From the NCBI GenBank assembly GCA_016722065.1, contig JADKGX010000001.1, positions 620,001-684,000 of the forward strand: 64,000 nucleotides of DNA. The letters are read 5' to 3'. Of the stretch, positions 52,231-60,292 are shown one piece after another. Within the stretch, counting starts at the first letter, position 1, and each line of letters opens with the position of its first letter. Both the position numbers and the translations under genes were made by a program. The notes under the pieces are model-generated. The model did no database searches. It saw only the letters and a program-made list of their open reading frames with translations, and was not told where the DNA came from. The DNA is from Planctomycetota bacterium. GTDB taxonomy: Bacteria > Planctomycetota > UBA8742 > UBA2392.

Positions 52231-53417
52231 ACCCCTGAGACTACCAATTCTGCGGCGCGGTTTGCCCCGTCCATTGCGCGATAGCTGGCCGTTACGGGGG
52301 CCAGCGCAGTGCGACAGCTTGAAGACTCGGTCAAGAGTTCGCCCAGCACCGACGCCGCCTGTTCTACACTGGCCTGCGACAAATCGAGCACCCGACCCAC
52401 GCCCGAGGCCTGCACAAAGCGCGCCTGCAGCCATTGGTCATTGCAAACCGGGGATTGCAGCAGCGGCACTCCCGCATGCAGCGACTCCATGACCGAGTTC
52501 GCGCCGCCGTGCGTGATGAACACCCGCGCCCGCGCCAGCACCTGCAACTGGGGCGCATAGGGCACCACTACCACATGTGACGGCAGGCTGTGTGCCCAGG
52601 AACTGCGGGCCAGGTCGCCGGCCACCAGCAGCACCTGCACGCCCAGGTGTGCCGTGGCCCGGGCGATTTTCATGAAGATCTCGGGCTGGTGATAGATCTG
52701 GCTGCCGAAACTGGCGTAGACCAGGGGTCTTGACGGGTCAAGCTTGGTCCAGTCCATCTTGGGTTCATCGCCTCGGGCGCCTGCCGGAATACTGGGGCCT
52801 ACCAGTTGCACGCCCGGCCGCAACAGCCCGATAGTTCCGGCATAGGCCGGCGTGCTGAACACCACGTTCACGCGTGGCGCAAGCCAGTCACACAGGGCAA
52901 AACGTGCTGGCACGCCGTAGCGTGCAAACAGGGCCTGGCGTTGCGGGGTCAGGCTGGCAATCGTGCGTGAAAGCGGGCAGTCAATGCCATCAGGTGTGAT
53001 GGGGTTGAGCGAACTGCTGATGCACGCCACCGGCAGGCCCAGCAGATGGGCGGCAATCACGCCCTGGTACAGCATGGGGTCCGGGGCCACAACGTCGGGG
53101 CGCCAGGCCGCCATGGCGCGGCGCACGGGTTCAATCTGGTCCGGCACGGCGTCCAGCAGCAGGGTCTTGATCCAATCGTGCAGGCGCGGTTCGTTGCGCA
53201 CCAGGTCGGCCAGTTCCGGGCCGCCCGTAATGTGATCGGGCGGGGGTGGCGGATCAAAGGGCAGCACTTCAACGCCCAGGGCGCGCACTTGCGGCCCAGG
53301 CTGGGGAATGCACAGCCAGCCCACCGTGTGCCCCGCACGCAGCAGGCGTTGTGCCACCGGCACCACCGGGTTGGTGTGCCCTCTTTCCATGGTCGACATC
53401 AAAAGGACGCGGGCCAT
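52227..53417 (-). CDS. UGT-family (GT1) glycosyltransferase
   Basis: 396 residues from the ATG at 53417; the frame is open further upstream, but the start overlaps the Asn-synthetase-like gene by 19 bases, as expected for coupling. A GT-B layout is visible: N-terminal MSTMERGHTNPVVPVAQRLLRAGH, a middle linker, and the C-terminal nucleotide-binding motif ITHGGANSVMESLHAGVPLL...NDQW, the UGT/MGT signature. Such enzymes transfer a sugar from NDP-sugar to small hydrophobic acceptors (macrolides, sterols, carotenoids). The operon partner genes point to tailoring of a natural product or lipid. It is cytoplasmic. Confidence 0.9.
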   Translation of the reverse strand: MARVLLMSTMERGHTNPVVPVAQRLLRAGHTVGWLCIPQPGPQVRALGVEVLPFDPPPPPDHITGGPELADLVRNEPRLHDWIKTLLLDAVPDQIEPVRRAMAAWRPDVVAPDPMLYQGVIAAHLLGLPVACISSSLNPITPDGIDCPLSRTIASLTPQRQALFARYGVPARFALCDWLAPRVNVVFSTPAYAGTIGLLRPGVQLVGPSIPAGARGDEPKMDWTKLDPSRPLVYASFGSQIYHQPEIFMKIARATAHLGVQVLLVAGDLARSSWAHSLPSHVVVVPYAPQLQVLARARVFITHGGANSVMESLHAGVPLLQSPVCNDQWLQARFVQASGVGRVLDLSQASVEQAASVLGELLTESSSCRTALAPVTASYRAMDGANRAAELVVSGV

Positions 53418-54493
53418 TGCTCGGACTCCGTAAGTACAACCAGCGATGCCAGCTTCAGCAGCGCCCGATCCAGTGCTTCGTCGGGGGCCGTTGCGTACCG
53501 CGAAAGCGCCGCCAGCACGGCCCGTTCGTCCAGCACGCGCAGCGGCTCCAGCCGGTGCGGCGCCAGCAGGCTGCGCAGCGTGCCCAGCCACGACTGGTGT
53601 ACTTCGTCGGGCCGCAACAGGCCCGCCATACCGGGGCGCTTGGGCCGATCAACCACGGCCGGGGGCAAGAACTTGCGGGCCAGCTCCCGCAGGGCCGATT
53701 TGCCGCCCTGGGCGGCCAGTGAATCGGCCGGCTGCGCAGCCGCCCAGCCGCGCACAAATGCGTCCATATAGGGCAGGCGATATTCCAGGCGCGCGGCGCT
53801 TGCCGCGTTGGCGCGCACGGGCAGGGTGCTGCCAGAAAACTCGGTGTCCAGGCGCAGGGTCTGGCTGGCGGCCAGCCCGCGCGCTTGCGGCATGGCAACC
53901 TGGGCATGGCGCCGGAACGAGGGCTTGAGCCATTGACGGGCGAGCTCACATTCCGGTACTCGAGCCGCAAGAAACTGCAGGTCATGAAACTGCTGTGGCT
54001 GGCCAAAGAAAATCTCGTCGGCCCCGACGCCGCTGACCAGCCTGGTGGCGCCGCCTTTGGCTATGCGCCGGTGATACAAGAACCAGCGCACGCCGGCGGC
54101 GTTGTACACCGGCACACCGGCAGCACGCACGGCGTCTGCAAAATATTCGGGCAACTCGGCATCCAGCAGGTTGATGCCATAGCAGCCACTGCCCATAGAT
54201 GTCGCGAAGCTGGCGGCCTCCTGCGGTTCCGTGCCCTCGACATCATCGTTTCGCACCAGCGTCCAGCACACCGGGCTGAAACCCTCCGCCACGGCCAGCG
54301 CCAGCAGCAAAGATGAATCCAGCCCCGCGCTCAGGCTCAAGTCAGCGCTGTCGGCAAAGGCGCGTGCGACGGCCTTTCGCAACCAGGGTTCCAGCGGGCC
54401 AGCCGGCGGGGTTTCCGGCAGTGTCAGGGCCGGCGGCGGTGGCGCGGCATAGTCGGCCGGGTTGCACAGGGCCGATAGTACGCAGCGTTGCAT
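53399..54493 (-). CDS. asparagine-synthetase-like ATP-dependent amide ligase without glutaminase domain
   Basis: 364 residues from the ATG at 54493. The PP-loop reads SAGLDSS (55-61) where asparagine synthetase B has SGGLDSS. A second conserved block is LVSGVGADEIFFG (AsnB GxGADExxGGY). The region LEYRLPYMD, the AsnB FxxPFLD-type block, follows. The N-terminal Ntn glutaminase domain and its Cys1 are absent, so it would have to use ammonia, an amine or an internal amine as nucleophile, as in beta-lactam synthetase or lasso-peptide cyclase. The start is only 27 bases from that of the divergent radical SAM gene. Confidence 0.8.
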   Translation of the reverse strand: MQRCVLSALCNPADYAAPPPPALTLPETPPAGPLEPWLRKAVARAFADSADLSLSAGLDSSLLLALAVAEGFSPVCWTLVRNDDVEGTEPQEAASFATSMGSGCYGINLLDAELPEYFADAVRAAGVPVYNAAGVRWFLYHRRIAKGGATRLVSGVGADEIFFGQPQQFHDLQFLAARVPECELARQWLKPSFRRHAQVAMPQARGLAASQTLRLDTEFSGSTLPVRANAASAARLEYRLPYMDAFVRGWAAAQPADSLAAQGGKSALRELARKFLPPAVVDRPKRPGMAGLLRPDEVHQSWLGTLRSLLAPHRLEPLRVLDERAVLAALSRYATAPDEALDRALLKLASLVVLTESEQWPASF

Positions 54494-54520
54494 GTGTTGC
54501 GGGTCAATCACGCCGCTACT

Positions 54521-55306
54521 ATGCGATGTATGGGCGCGGGCTACGAGATCTTCGAAGGAAGGATTGCCACCTGGGCGCTGGAGGCCCACGTGGCCGACCA
54601 CTGCAACCTGCGCTGCGCCAACTGTTGCACGCTTTCGCCTTCGCTGGCACCGCGCCTGCTGAGCGCTGCTGACCTGGCGCGTGACCTTGCCCTGCTGCGG
54701 CCTGTGCTGGCGCCACAGGTGTTCAAGTTGACCGGGGGCGAGCCGCTGCTGCACCCCGGCCTTGCGGAACTGGCGGGCGTGGCCCGGGCATCAGGCATTG
54801 CGCCGGAGATCAGCGTGACCACCAACGGGCATCTTGCGACCCGCGCCGACCCTGCACTGTGGCGGGCCATCGACCGCATGACCTTGTCGCTGTATCCCTC
54901 GGCCCCGTTGCCGCCTGCCACGCTGGAGTTCATTCGCGCCCACTGCGAACAGCACGGCATTGCGCTGCGTTTGAAACCCGCGCCCGCCTTTCAGGTGATG
55001 GATGCACCCTTGCCCCATGCCGATGCCACACAGGTGTTCAGCGATTGCTGGCTGCGCCACCGCTGCCACATGGTGCGAGATGGCCGCTTCTACCTGTGCA
55101 CACGGCCGCCGCATCTTGCGGACCTGCATGACGAAACGGCGTTGCACGACGACGGCGTGGCCTTGCCCGGGCCAGGCTTGCTGCCGCGCCTGCACGGATA
55201 CTTGACCCGTCAAGAGGCGCTGGCCAGTTGCCGGCTTTGCATGGGTGCGGGTGGTGCAGCACAGCAACATCGGCAATTGGCGCCACAGGGGCCGCGCAAC
55301 GCGTAG
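54521..55306 (+). CDS. radical SAM protein
   Basis: 261 residues from the ATG at 54521 (an ATG at 54530 is an alternative; no Shine-Dalgarno for either). CNLRCANC at C28, C32, C35 is the CxxxCxxC cluster site, followed by another Cys at 36. FKLTGGEPLLHPGL (GGE motif) and EISVTTNG (strand 4 region) follow. The C-terminal half has more Cys (CWLRHRCH, CTRPPH, CRLCM), which may bind an auxiliary cluster (SPASM-like). The fold and size suggest a peptide- or small-molecule-modifying enzyme. It is the only plus-strand gene between two minus-strand operons, and its promoter must overlap the divergent ligase gene. Confidence 0.85.
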   Translation: MRCMGAGYEIFEGRIATWALEAHVADHCNLRCANCCTLSPSLAPRLLSAADLARDLALLRPVLAPQVFKLTGGEPLLHPGLAELAGVARASGIAPEISVTTNGHLATRADPALWRAIDRMTLSLYPSAPLPPATLEFIRAHCEQHGIALRLKPAPAFQVMDAPLPHADATQVFSDCWLRHRCHMVRDGRFYLCTRPPHLADLHDETALHDDGVALPGPGLLPRLHGYLTRQEALASCRLCMGAGGAAQQHRQLAPQGPRNA

Positions 55307-55352
55307 CCTTTCGTGCGCACGCGCCGGCCCCGGCGCACGACCCCGCGCGTTC

Positions 55353-56651
55353 TTAAGGGGCTGGTGCACGGGTGCATCGAAACGGTTCGGGTTTGTCGCC
55401 GCGTTGATCGATCCGGGCCACGCGGATGGCATCGATTTGCGGTTCAGGCCAGCCCATGTTGCGCAGCGCGCCTTGCAGCTTGGCCAGCAGCGCCGACAGT
55501 TCCGTGCAATCGCCGGCAAGTTCCAGCTGGAAACTCTGCGCGCCTTGCTGCGTCAGGCGGAAGTCACTGAGGTTGTGGTACTTGAACAGCCAAGCAAGCT
55601 GCCAGGCGTCGGCCTTGCCGCCGTTGGGCGCCGAAAACCAGCAGGCGCGGCGGCCCGTGAAATCGGTGATGCTCCAGCCGGTTCGGCCGCACTGGCAGCG
55701 GCCAAAGCAGACACGGCCTGCATCGCCGGTGCGATAGCGAACAATCGGCAACAGGCTTTGGCGCAGGCGCGTGACAACCAGCTCTTGCTGCACTTGTTCG
55801 ACCCAGATTTCTGGTGTCAGCACATGCCACTGGCTTGGGTCACGCGGGCAGCGCCAGGCAATCGCCCCGGTTTCCGTGGTGCTGTAGTAATCCAGCACGA
55901 TCGCACCGGTGCGTTGCGCCAGCAGTTGCCGCAAATCCTCGGGGCAGTGCTGGGCGCTGGTCAGAATCAACTTCGGGCGCGGTGCCTGCGCCTGACCGGC
56001 CAGCCAGTGCAGCCCGGCGGGGTCGGTGAACAACACCTGCGGGTCGCTGGCGATCAACCGCGCCAGCGGGTTTTGCCGCACGGTGCTGATGCGAACCAGC
56101 CACCCGTTGTTCAGTGTCGGAAGGCGCGATTCGTATTCCAGGCCGCCGGGCAAGGCGCACAACAGGGTCACCCGCGGCTGATCGGGCAGCGCCAGCCCGA
56201 GCGCGCCCAGCCAAAAGCGCAGCACGGCCCACATGTGCACGCAATCGGCAAGGTCCTTGAACACGCCCACGGGCTCGCCGCTGCTGCCGCTGGATTTCAC
56301 CAGCACGCTTTGCCTGGCCGCTTCACTTGACGGGTCAAGTTCCGGCATCTCTGGCCCGAAGTCGCGCAGGTCGGCGCGGCTGGTGGCAGGAAAGTGCAGC
56401 AGGTCGTCCAGAGTGCGCAGATCGCGCGGAGCCAGCCCGTGATCGATCATCCGGCGCAGCCAAAATGGCGACGCCAGCATCTGCCCGCGCAGGATATCGA
56501 GCCGAGGCGCCAGTGCCGCCCTAGCCTGCGTTTCATCCGCAGGCATGAGTTCCGCAAGCAGCCGTGCACTGTTCAGCACGCCGGGCGTCAGCGCGGCCAG
56601 ATAGTCATAGTCATGGCGCAGGCGAGCCGGTGCGGCGACGGGCGAGCTCAT
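55353..56651 (-). CDS. PaaK/CapK-type adenylate-forming ligase
   Basis: 432 residues; the ATG at 56651 overlaps the preceding stop as ATGA. ATP-binding P-loop SSGSSGEP at 120-127; the acyl-adenylate motif DYYSTTETG in the middle; and the late VRYRTGDAGRV...CQCGRTGWSITDFTGRR region, with Cys/Cys as in PaaK/CapK. Such enzymes activate an aryl or acyl carboxylate as AMP ester for CoA or amine transfer. No acyl-carrier or CoA-specific domain is attached. It is the last gene of the MoxR/VWA operon, so it may modify a component made or presented there. It converges on the radical SAM gene. Confidence 0.9.
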   Translation of the reverse strand: MSSPVAAPARLRHDYDYLAALTPGVLNSARLLAELMPADETQARAALAPRLDILRGQMLASPFWLRRMIDHGLAPRDLRTLDDLLHFPATSRADLRDFGPEMPELDPSSEAARQSVLVKSSGSSGEPVGVFKDLADCVHMWAVLRFWLGALGLALPDQPRVTLLCALPGGLEYESRLPTLNNGWLVRISTVRQNPLARLIASDPQVLFTDPAGLHWLAGQAQAPRPKLILTSAQHCPEDLRQLLAQRTGAIVLDYYSTTETGAIAWRCPRDPSQWHVLTPEIWVEQVQQELVVTRLRQSLLPIVRYRTGDAGRVCFGRCQCGRTGWSITDFTGRRACWFSAPNGGKADAWQLAWLFKYHNLSDFRLTQQGAQSFQLELAGDCTELSALLAKLQGALRNMGWPEPQIDAIRVARIDQRGDKPEPFRCTRAPAP

Positions 56652-57244
56652 TTCGTGAACCTGCCCTTCAGCCCGTGCCGAGCCAGCAGCGCGCGCCGTT
56701 GACCAACCGGCACAGCGCACCAGGGCTGGCTGCCAGCAGGGGCGCCGGTGTTTTGCAAGGCGCCAAGTTCTTCCAGATAGGCGCCCAGGCGGTCTGTGAC
56801 GCGCGCCTTTTCTGCGGCGTAATCCTTGCAGCGCTTGATGGCTTGTTCGGGCTGCGCAACTCGGTCCAGTTTCAGGCCGGCTTTGACAGCACTTGGCGGC
56901 AGCCAGACCAGCGCGTCGGCGGGCGTTGTGATGCGATTTTCACCCAGCCAGTGCCTGCCGTCGCGCACCACCCCCAGCGCCAATGGTTGCAACACCGCGA
57001 TTACGCCGAACAGGCTTACGGCCTTTGCGTTGTCGACCCTGGCAGATTCCGCCAGCCAGACAAACGGGGCCTGCTGGGGCGCCAGGCGGGCGGCATGCCC
57101 TTGAAGGTGCGCTGCAAGTCCCTGCGGGCCGGGGTATCGAAACAGCGTGGGCACGGATTGCCTGGCGCCCGGCGCGACGCCTGCGCCGATGGCGCGATAA
57201 ACCAGCCCGGTGCGGGCTTCAAACATGGCAACGCTTTCCTTCAT
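56648..57244 (-). CDS. uncharacterised operon protein (198 residues)
   Basis: 198 residues; stop and start are coupled to both neighbours by 4-base ATGA overlaps. Alpha/beta sequence with no signal peptide. The C-terminal half is helical and Arg/Lys-rich. A central hydrophobic stretch VSLFGVIAVLQPLALGV (about 77-93) could be a buried strand-helix or a weak membrane segment. I see no known motif. Its place between the 187-residue protein and the ligase suggests it works with them. Confidence 0.65.
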   Translation of the reverse strand: MKESVAMFEARTGLVYRAIGAGVAPGARQSVPTLFRYPGPQGLAAHLQGHAARLAPQQAPFVWLAESARVDNAKAVSLFGVIAVLQPLALGVVRDGRHWLGENRITTPADALVWLPPSAVKAGLKLDRVAQPEQAIKRCKDYAAEKARVTDRLGAYLEELGALQNTGAPAGSQPWCAVPVGQRRALLARHGLKGRFTK

Positions 57245-57804
57245 TCACGCCACCCCCGCGCCGCGGCGTCGCGTTCGGCGGCTTCCTTGAGTGCCTGGGC
57301 GCGGGCGTTGAACTCGCGTTTGCGGGCTTCTTCGGCCTCGTGCAGTTCGGCAAGCGTCTTGCGATAATCCAGCGATTGTAGCCGCCGCGCCGAGTCTACT
57401 GGCGTTTCGCCCTCGATCTGGCCTTGCAGAGCCTCTGCCCAGCGGCGCAAGAATTCCTCCTGGCGAAACACGTTGGCACGCACCATTTCGCCGGTCAGGG
57501 GCTGCACGCGATCCAAGAACTGGGGAAGCACCTCGGCGGCGCTGGCGCGGCCGGCACGCAAGGCCGCAACGCTGGCCACGCGCAGATCGCTAATGGCCAG
57601 AAAGTGCGCCAACATGCCCAGTTGCTGGGCAAAGTTGGGCCAGTTTGCCCTGGCCCATTGACGCCAGTACTTGTCGTCGGCGGGGGCCAGGTTGGCCAGG
57701 CGCCACAGGTCGCTGACGGCTGCTGTGCCAAGGTCCACGGGCAGCGGGGCACTCAGGGGCGCCTGCTCTATCTGCTTGCGAATCCGGGCAAGGTCAAAGG
57801 TCAT
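57241..57804 (-). CDS. uncharacterised operon protein (187 residues), helical
   Basis: 187 residues, coupled by 4-base overlaps at both ends. Mostly helical with no membrane segment. The N-terminal part is rich in Leu and Ala; the last ~60 residues form a Glu/Arg/Ala-rich stretch (LAELHEAEEARKREFNARAQ and onward) that would make a long coiled coil. It may be an adaptor between the VWA-peptidase protein and the following gene product. Not recognised as a known family. Confidence 0.65.
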   Translation of the reverse strand: MTFDLARIRKQIEQAPLSAPLPVDLGTAAVSDLWRLANLAPADDKYWRQWARANWPNFAQQLGMLAHFLAISDLRVASVAALRAGRASAAEVLPQFLDRVQPLTGEMVRANVFRQEEFLRRWAEALQGQIEGETPVDSARRLQSLDYRKTLAELHEAEEARKREFNARAQALKEAAERDAAARGWRE

Positions 57805-59501
57805 GCGTCTTTCCCGAACAAGGCCCTGGCAAGCTTTGCCGCCAGCGGGGCGAACTTGTTCAAATCGTCAACAATCACCAGTCGAAACGAATCCACGGCC
57901 AGTGCCGGGGCCAGCCTGGTGCGCGCGGTGTCTGCCTCAACGGCCAGCAGGGCCACGCACAGGCGGGAGTGTTCAGAGCCCTGGACCAACTTGGCCATGC
58001 GGCCCCGCTGGGCGACATTATGCAGAAAATCGCTGTCACTGATGATCACACGAATCGCCCCCGGTTTCTCCTGGGCATAGGTCGTGAATGCGTCAAACGG
58101 AAAGTCCGTGCCGCCGCCCACATAATGCAGCAACTGGCGGCGGGCAGTTTCTTCGTCGTACATCCAGGGCGTTGTCAAAAACGGCCCCGCCGAATAGACG
58201 ATGCCGCGAACGCGCGAACCCGCACGAATGGCCGCCGCGGAAAGCACCTGCGCGGCCAGCGTCATGGTGTTCACGGCCACAAACGGCGAAGGCATGGAGC
58301 CGCTGGTGTCCAGATAGACTTCCAGCCACGGCGCCTCTTGCGCTGGTTCCGGCGGAGCGTCGGGTTCCAGTTCGCGCCGCAGGGGCATCGCGCCCGCCAT
58401 CGGGCCGCGCGCCAGCACACTGGCCGTCCAGTCAATGCCGCGCGGGTCGTCGCCAATCAGCCAGTCCTGCGTGGTGGTGGGCAAGAACGCGTCAGGGGCC
58501 TCGGGCTGGTCCAGCCGCGGGTAGACAATCAAGTGCTGGTCCACCAGCCGGCGATAGACCTTGCTCACCACGGCCTCGCGAAAGGGCCCCTGGGCGTTGC
58601 CAGGCAAACCGGAAACCACGCGCGAGAGGTTGCCCAGCGGGCGGCTTGCACCCTTGGGGTCGGCTTGGCCGCCGTCAATCCAGCCACGCTGCACGGCCTC
58701 GTCCATGGCGGCATCGGCCATGGGGTTGCCCCACACGGCCTGGGCCAGGTCGTCGGCACCGGGTTGCGGCACGTCGCTGCCCAGCGGCATTGCGCCCGTT
58801 TTGTCGTCGGCCGAGATATAGCGCGCGAAACGCCCCGCGAAGTAAGCAAGCTGCAAGAAATCATCGGCCAGGTCGTAAAACGTCTGCACAAACTGCCGCG
58901 CCTCCGCACGCCAGCCTGGAAACTTGCTGTCCATGGCCGCAGGGGCAGAGGCCGTCAGCAGGTCATTGGCTGGCAGGTTCCACAGTTCCTCGTAGCACGC
59001 CAGGTAGAAGTTAAACAGCGGCGAACTATCCCCCTGGCTGGTGTCACGAAAGGCGCGGTACACGGCTGCAAGGTCAGGCGCGTGGCTGCGGCCGACGTAC
59101 TCATTCACCTGCAGGTCAAAGAAAAGGTTCAGCAGCGACGAACCCAGAAACGGCAACAGTTTTTGTTCCATCAGCCGCAGATCAGCCGCCAGCCGCAGCG
59201 TGTGCGGAAAGCGAATGTGATGGCCAAGCTCATGGGCCAGCACCGCCACCAGGCAGCCCGCGCAATTCATCTGTGCCAGGTTTTCAAAGTTCACGACCAC
59301 CTGGCGCGATTGCAGGTCGATGTACGCCAGCGGGTCGCCGCCATCCAGCGTGGGCTTGGCGGGCTTGCGGTAGCCCTGAGGCGCTGAAAGGTTGACTGCA
59401 TGGCCCCATACCTTCAGCGCGGCCTGCCAGGCCGCTTCTACACCCTGGGCCGTAAACGGCGCAGGCAGGGTCAGGGCTTTGGCAGCATGGCGAACAGACA
59501 T
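57801..59501 (-). CDS. HExxH metallopeptidase-VWA fusion protein (DUF2201-like)
   Basis: 566 residues from the ATG at 59501, overlapping the upstream gene by 31 bases. N-terminal zinc-peptidase motif AHELGHH (His90, Glu91, His94), with a possible third ligand further on. The C-terminal VWA domain starts near 390 with an intact MIDAS, DTSGS (Asp398, Ser400, Ser402), a later Thr/Asp-rich segment (GGGTDFPFD) and a final DSD/D motif. Fusion of a putative metallopeptidase and a VWA-like domain next to a MoxR AAA gene is the DUF2201-type arrangement. The VWA part likely docks with the ATPase through a metal ion; the peptidase substrate is unknown. It is the core of the operon. Confidence 0.8.
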   Translation of the reverse strand: MSVRHAAKALTLPAPFTAQGVEAAWQAALKVWGHAVNLSAPQGYRKPAKPTLDGGDPLAYIDLQSRQVVVNFENLAQMNCAGCLVAVLAHELGHHIRFPHTLRLAADLRLMEQKLLPFLGSSLLNLFFDLQVNEYVGRSHAPDLAAVYRAFRDTSQGDSSPLFNFYLACYEELWNLPANDLLTASAPAAMDSKFPGWRAEARQFVQTFYDLADDFLQLAYFAGRFARYISADDKTGAMPLGSDVPQPGADDLAQAVWGNPMADAAMDEAVQRGWIDGGQADPKGASRPLGNLSRVVSGLPGNAQGPFREAVVSKVYRRLVDQHLIVYPRLDQPEAPDAFLPTTTQDWLIGDDPRGIDWTASVLARGPMAGAMPLRRELEPDAPPEPAQEAPWLEVYLDTSGSMPSPFVAVNTMTLAAQVLSAAAIRAGSRVRGIVYSAGPFLTTPWMYDEETARRQLLHYVGGGTDFPFDAFTTYAQEKPGAIRVIISDSDFLHNVAQRGRMAKLVQGSEHSRLCVALLAVEADTARTRLAPALAVDSFRLVIVDDLNKFAPLAAKLARALFGKDA

Positions 59502-60292
59502 TGGCTGGTTCCAAGGGCGCACAGGGCACTGAAGTCGTTGCGGGCGCTTGCGGCAAGTTCGGTGATGCGGACATCTTTGGTGTTTGCCCAAAAGTCGTGT
59601 TCAGGCGGCGCAGCCTGCGGCGGCTTTACGCCCGACAACGGGCCAAGAATCTCCGGCGGGTCGGTCAGCCACACACCCAGCGCAAGCGCGTCGCCATCCG
59701 GCGTTGAGCGCAGGCGGTCAAACACTGCCACGACAGTAGGCGAAAGATAGCTGATCGCGCCGGGCAGAAAGCGCGAGTCGGCCTCAAACAGCGCAATCAT
59801 GTGCAACTTGGTTTCGGACCCAGCCAGCTTGCGCGACGGCGGCTGGCCCACCTTGGCCGCAACGTTCGCCACCAGCGCGCTTAGATCGTCCAGCGATTGC
59901 AGCCCCCGGGCCTGGCGCACAAAGATGCGTTCCAGCCAGGCATCGCGGGCACTCAAGTTTTCGCCCAGGTTCCAAAGCTCGGCCAGCGCTTGCGCCTGGC
60001 GAACCGGGGGCATCGCCGGCAGCAACTTGGGCACAAGCTCGCACAGGCCAAGGTGCATGAACCCCTGGCCATTGGCCGCAACATAGCCAAGGCCGACAGC
60101 GTCGCGCAGCAAAGTCAGCCAGGCCATGAACACGGCCTCAGACCCCGTGGCCGCAAAGTTCTGCGCCAGCAAGGTGGCCGGGCCATCAAGCAGCGAACGC
60201 CAGAGCTTGCCGTCCCACTTCACGAAGCGGCCCCGCGCCTCGCGTTCGAGGCGCTCGACAAGATCGCTGCCTAGCGGGCCCGTTTCAGCCAT
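59471..60292 (-). CDS. uncharacterised operon protein (273 residues)
   Basis: 273 residues; overlaps the MoxR gene by 22 bases and the VWA gene by 31. Helical throughout (rich in Leu/Ala, repeated AL-x-x-L patterns suggesting HEAT- or ARM-like pairs), without signal peptide or Cys cluster. Near the end is a strand-like stretch with VWLTDPPEIL. No family recognised. Its position between MoxR and the VWA/peptidase suggests it links the two. Confidence 0.65.
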   Translation of the reverse strand: MAETGPLGSDLVERLEREARGRFVKWDGKLWRSLLDGPATLLAQNFAATGSEAVFMAWLTLLRDAVGLGYVAANGQGFMHLGLCELVPKLLPAMPPVRQAQALAELWNLGENLSARDAWLERIFVRQARGLQSLDDLSALVANVAAKVGQPPSRKLAGSETKLHMIALFEADSRFLPGAISYLSPTVVAVFDRLRSTPDGDALALGVWLTDPPEILGPLSGVKPPQAAPPEHDFWANTKDVRITELAASARNDFSALCALGTSQCLFAMLPKP

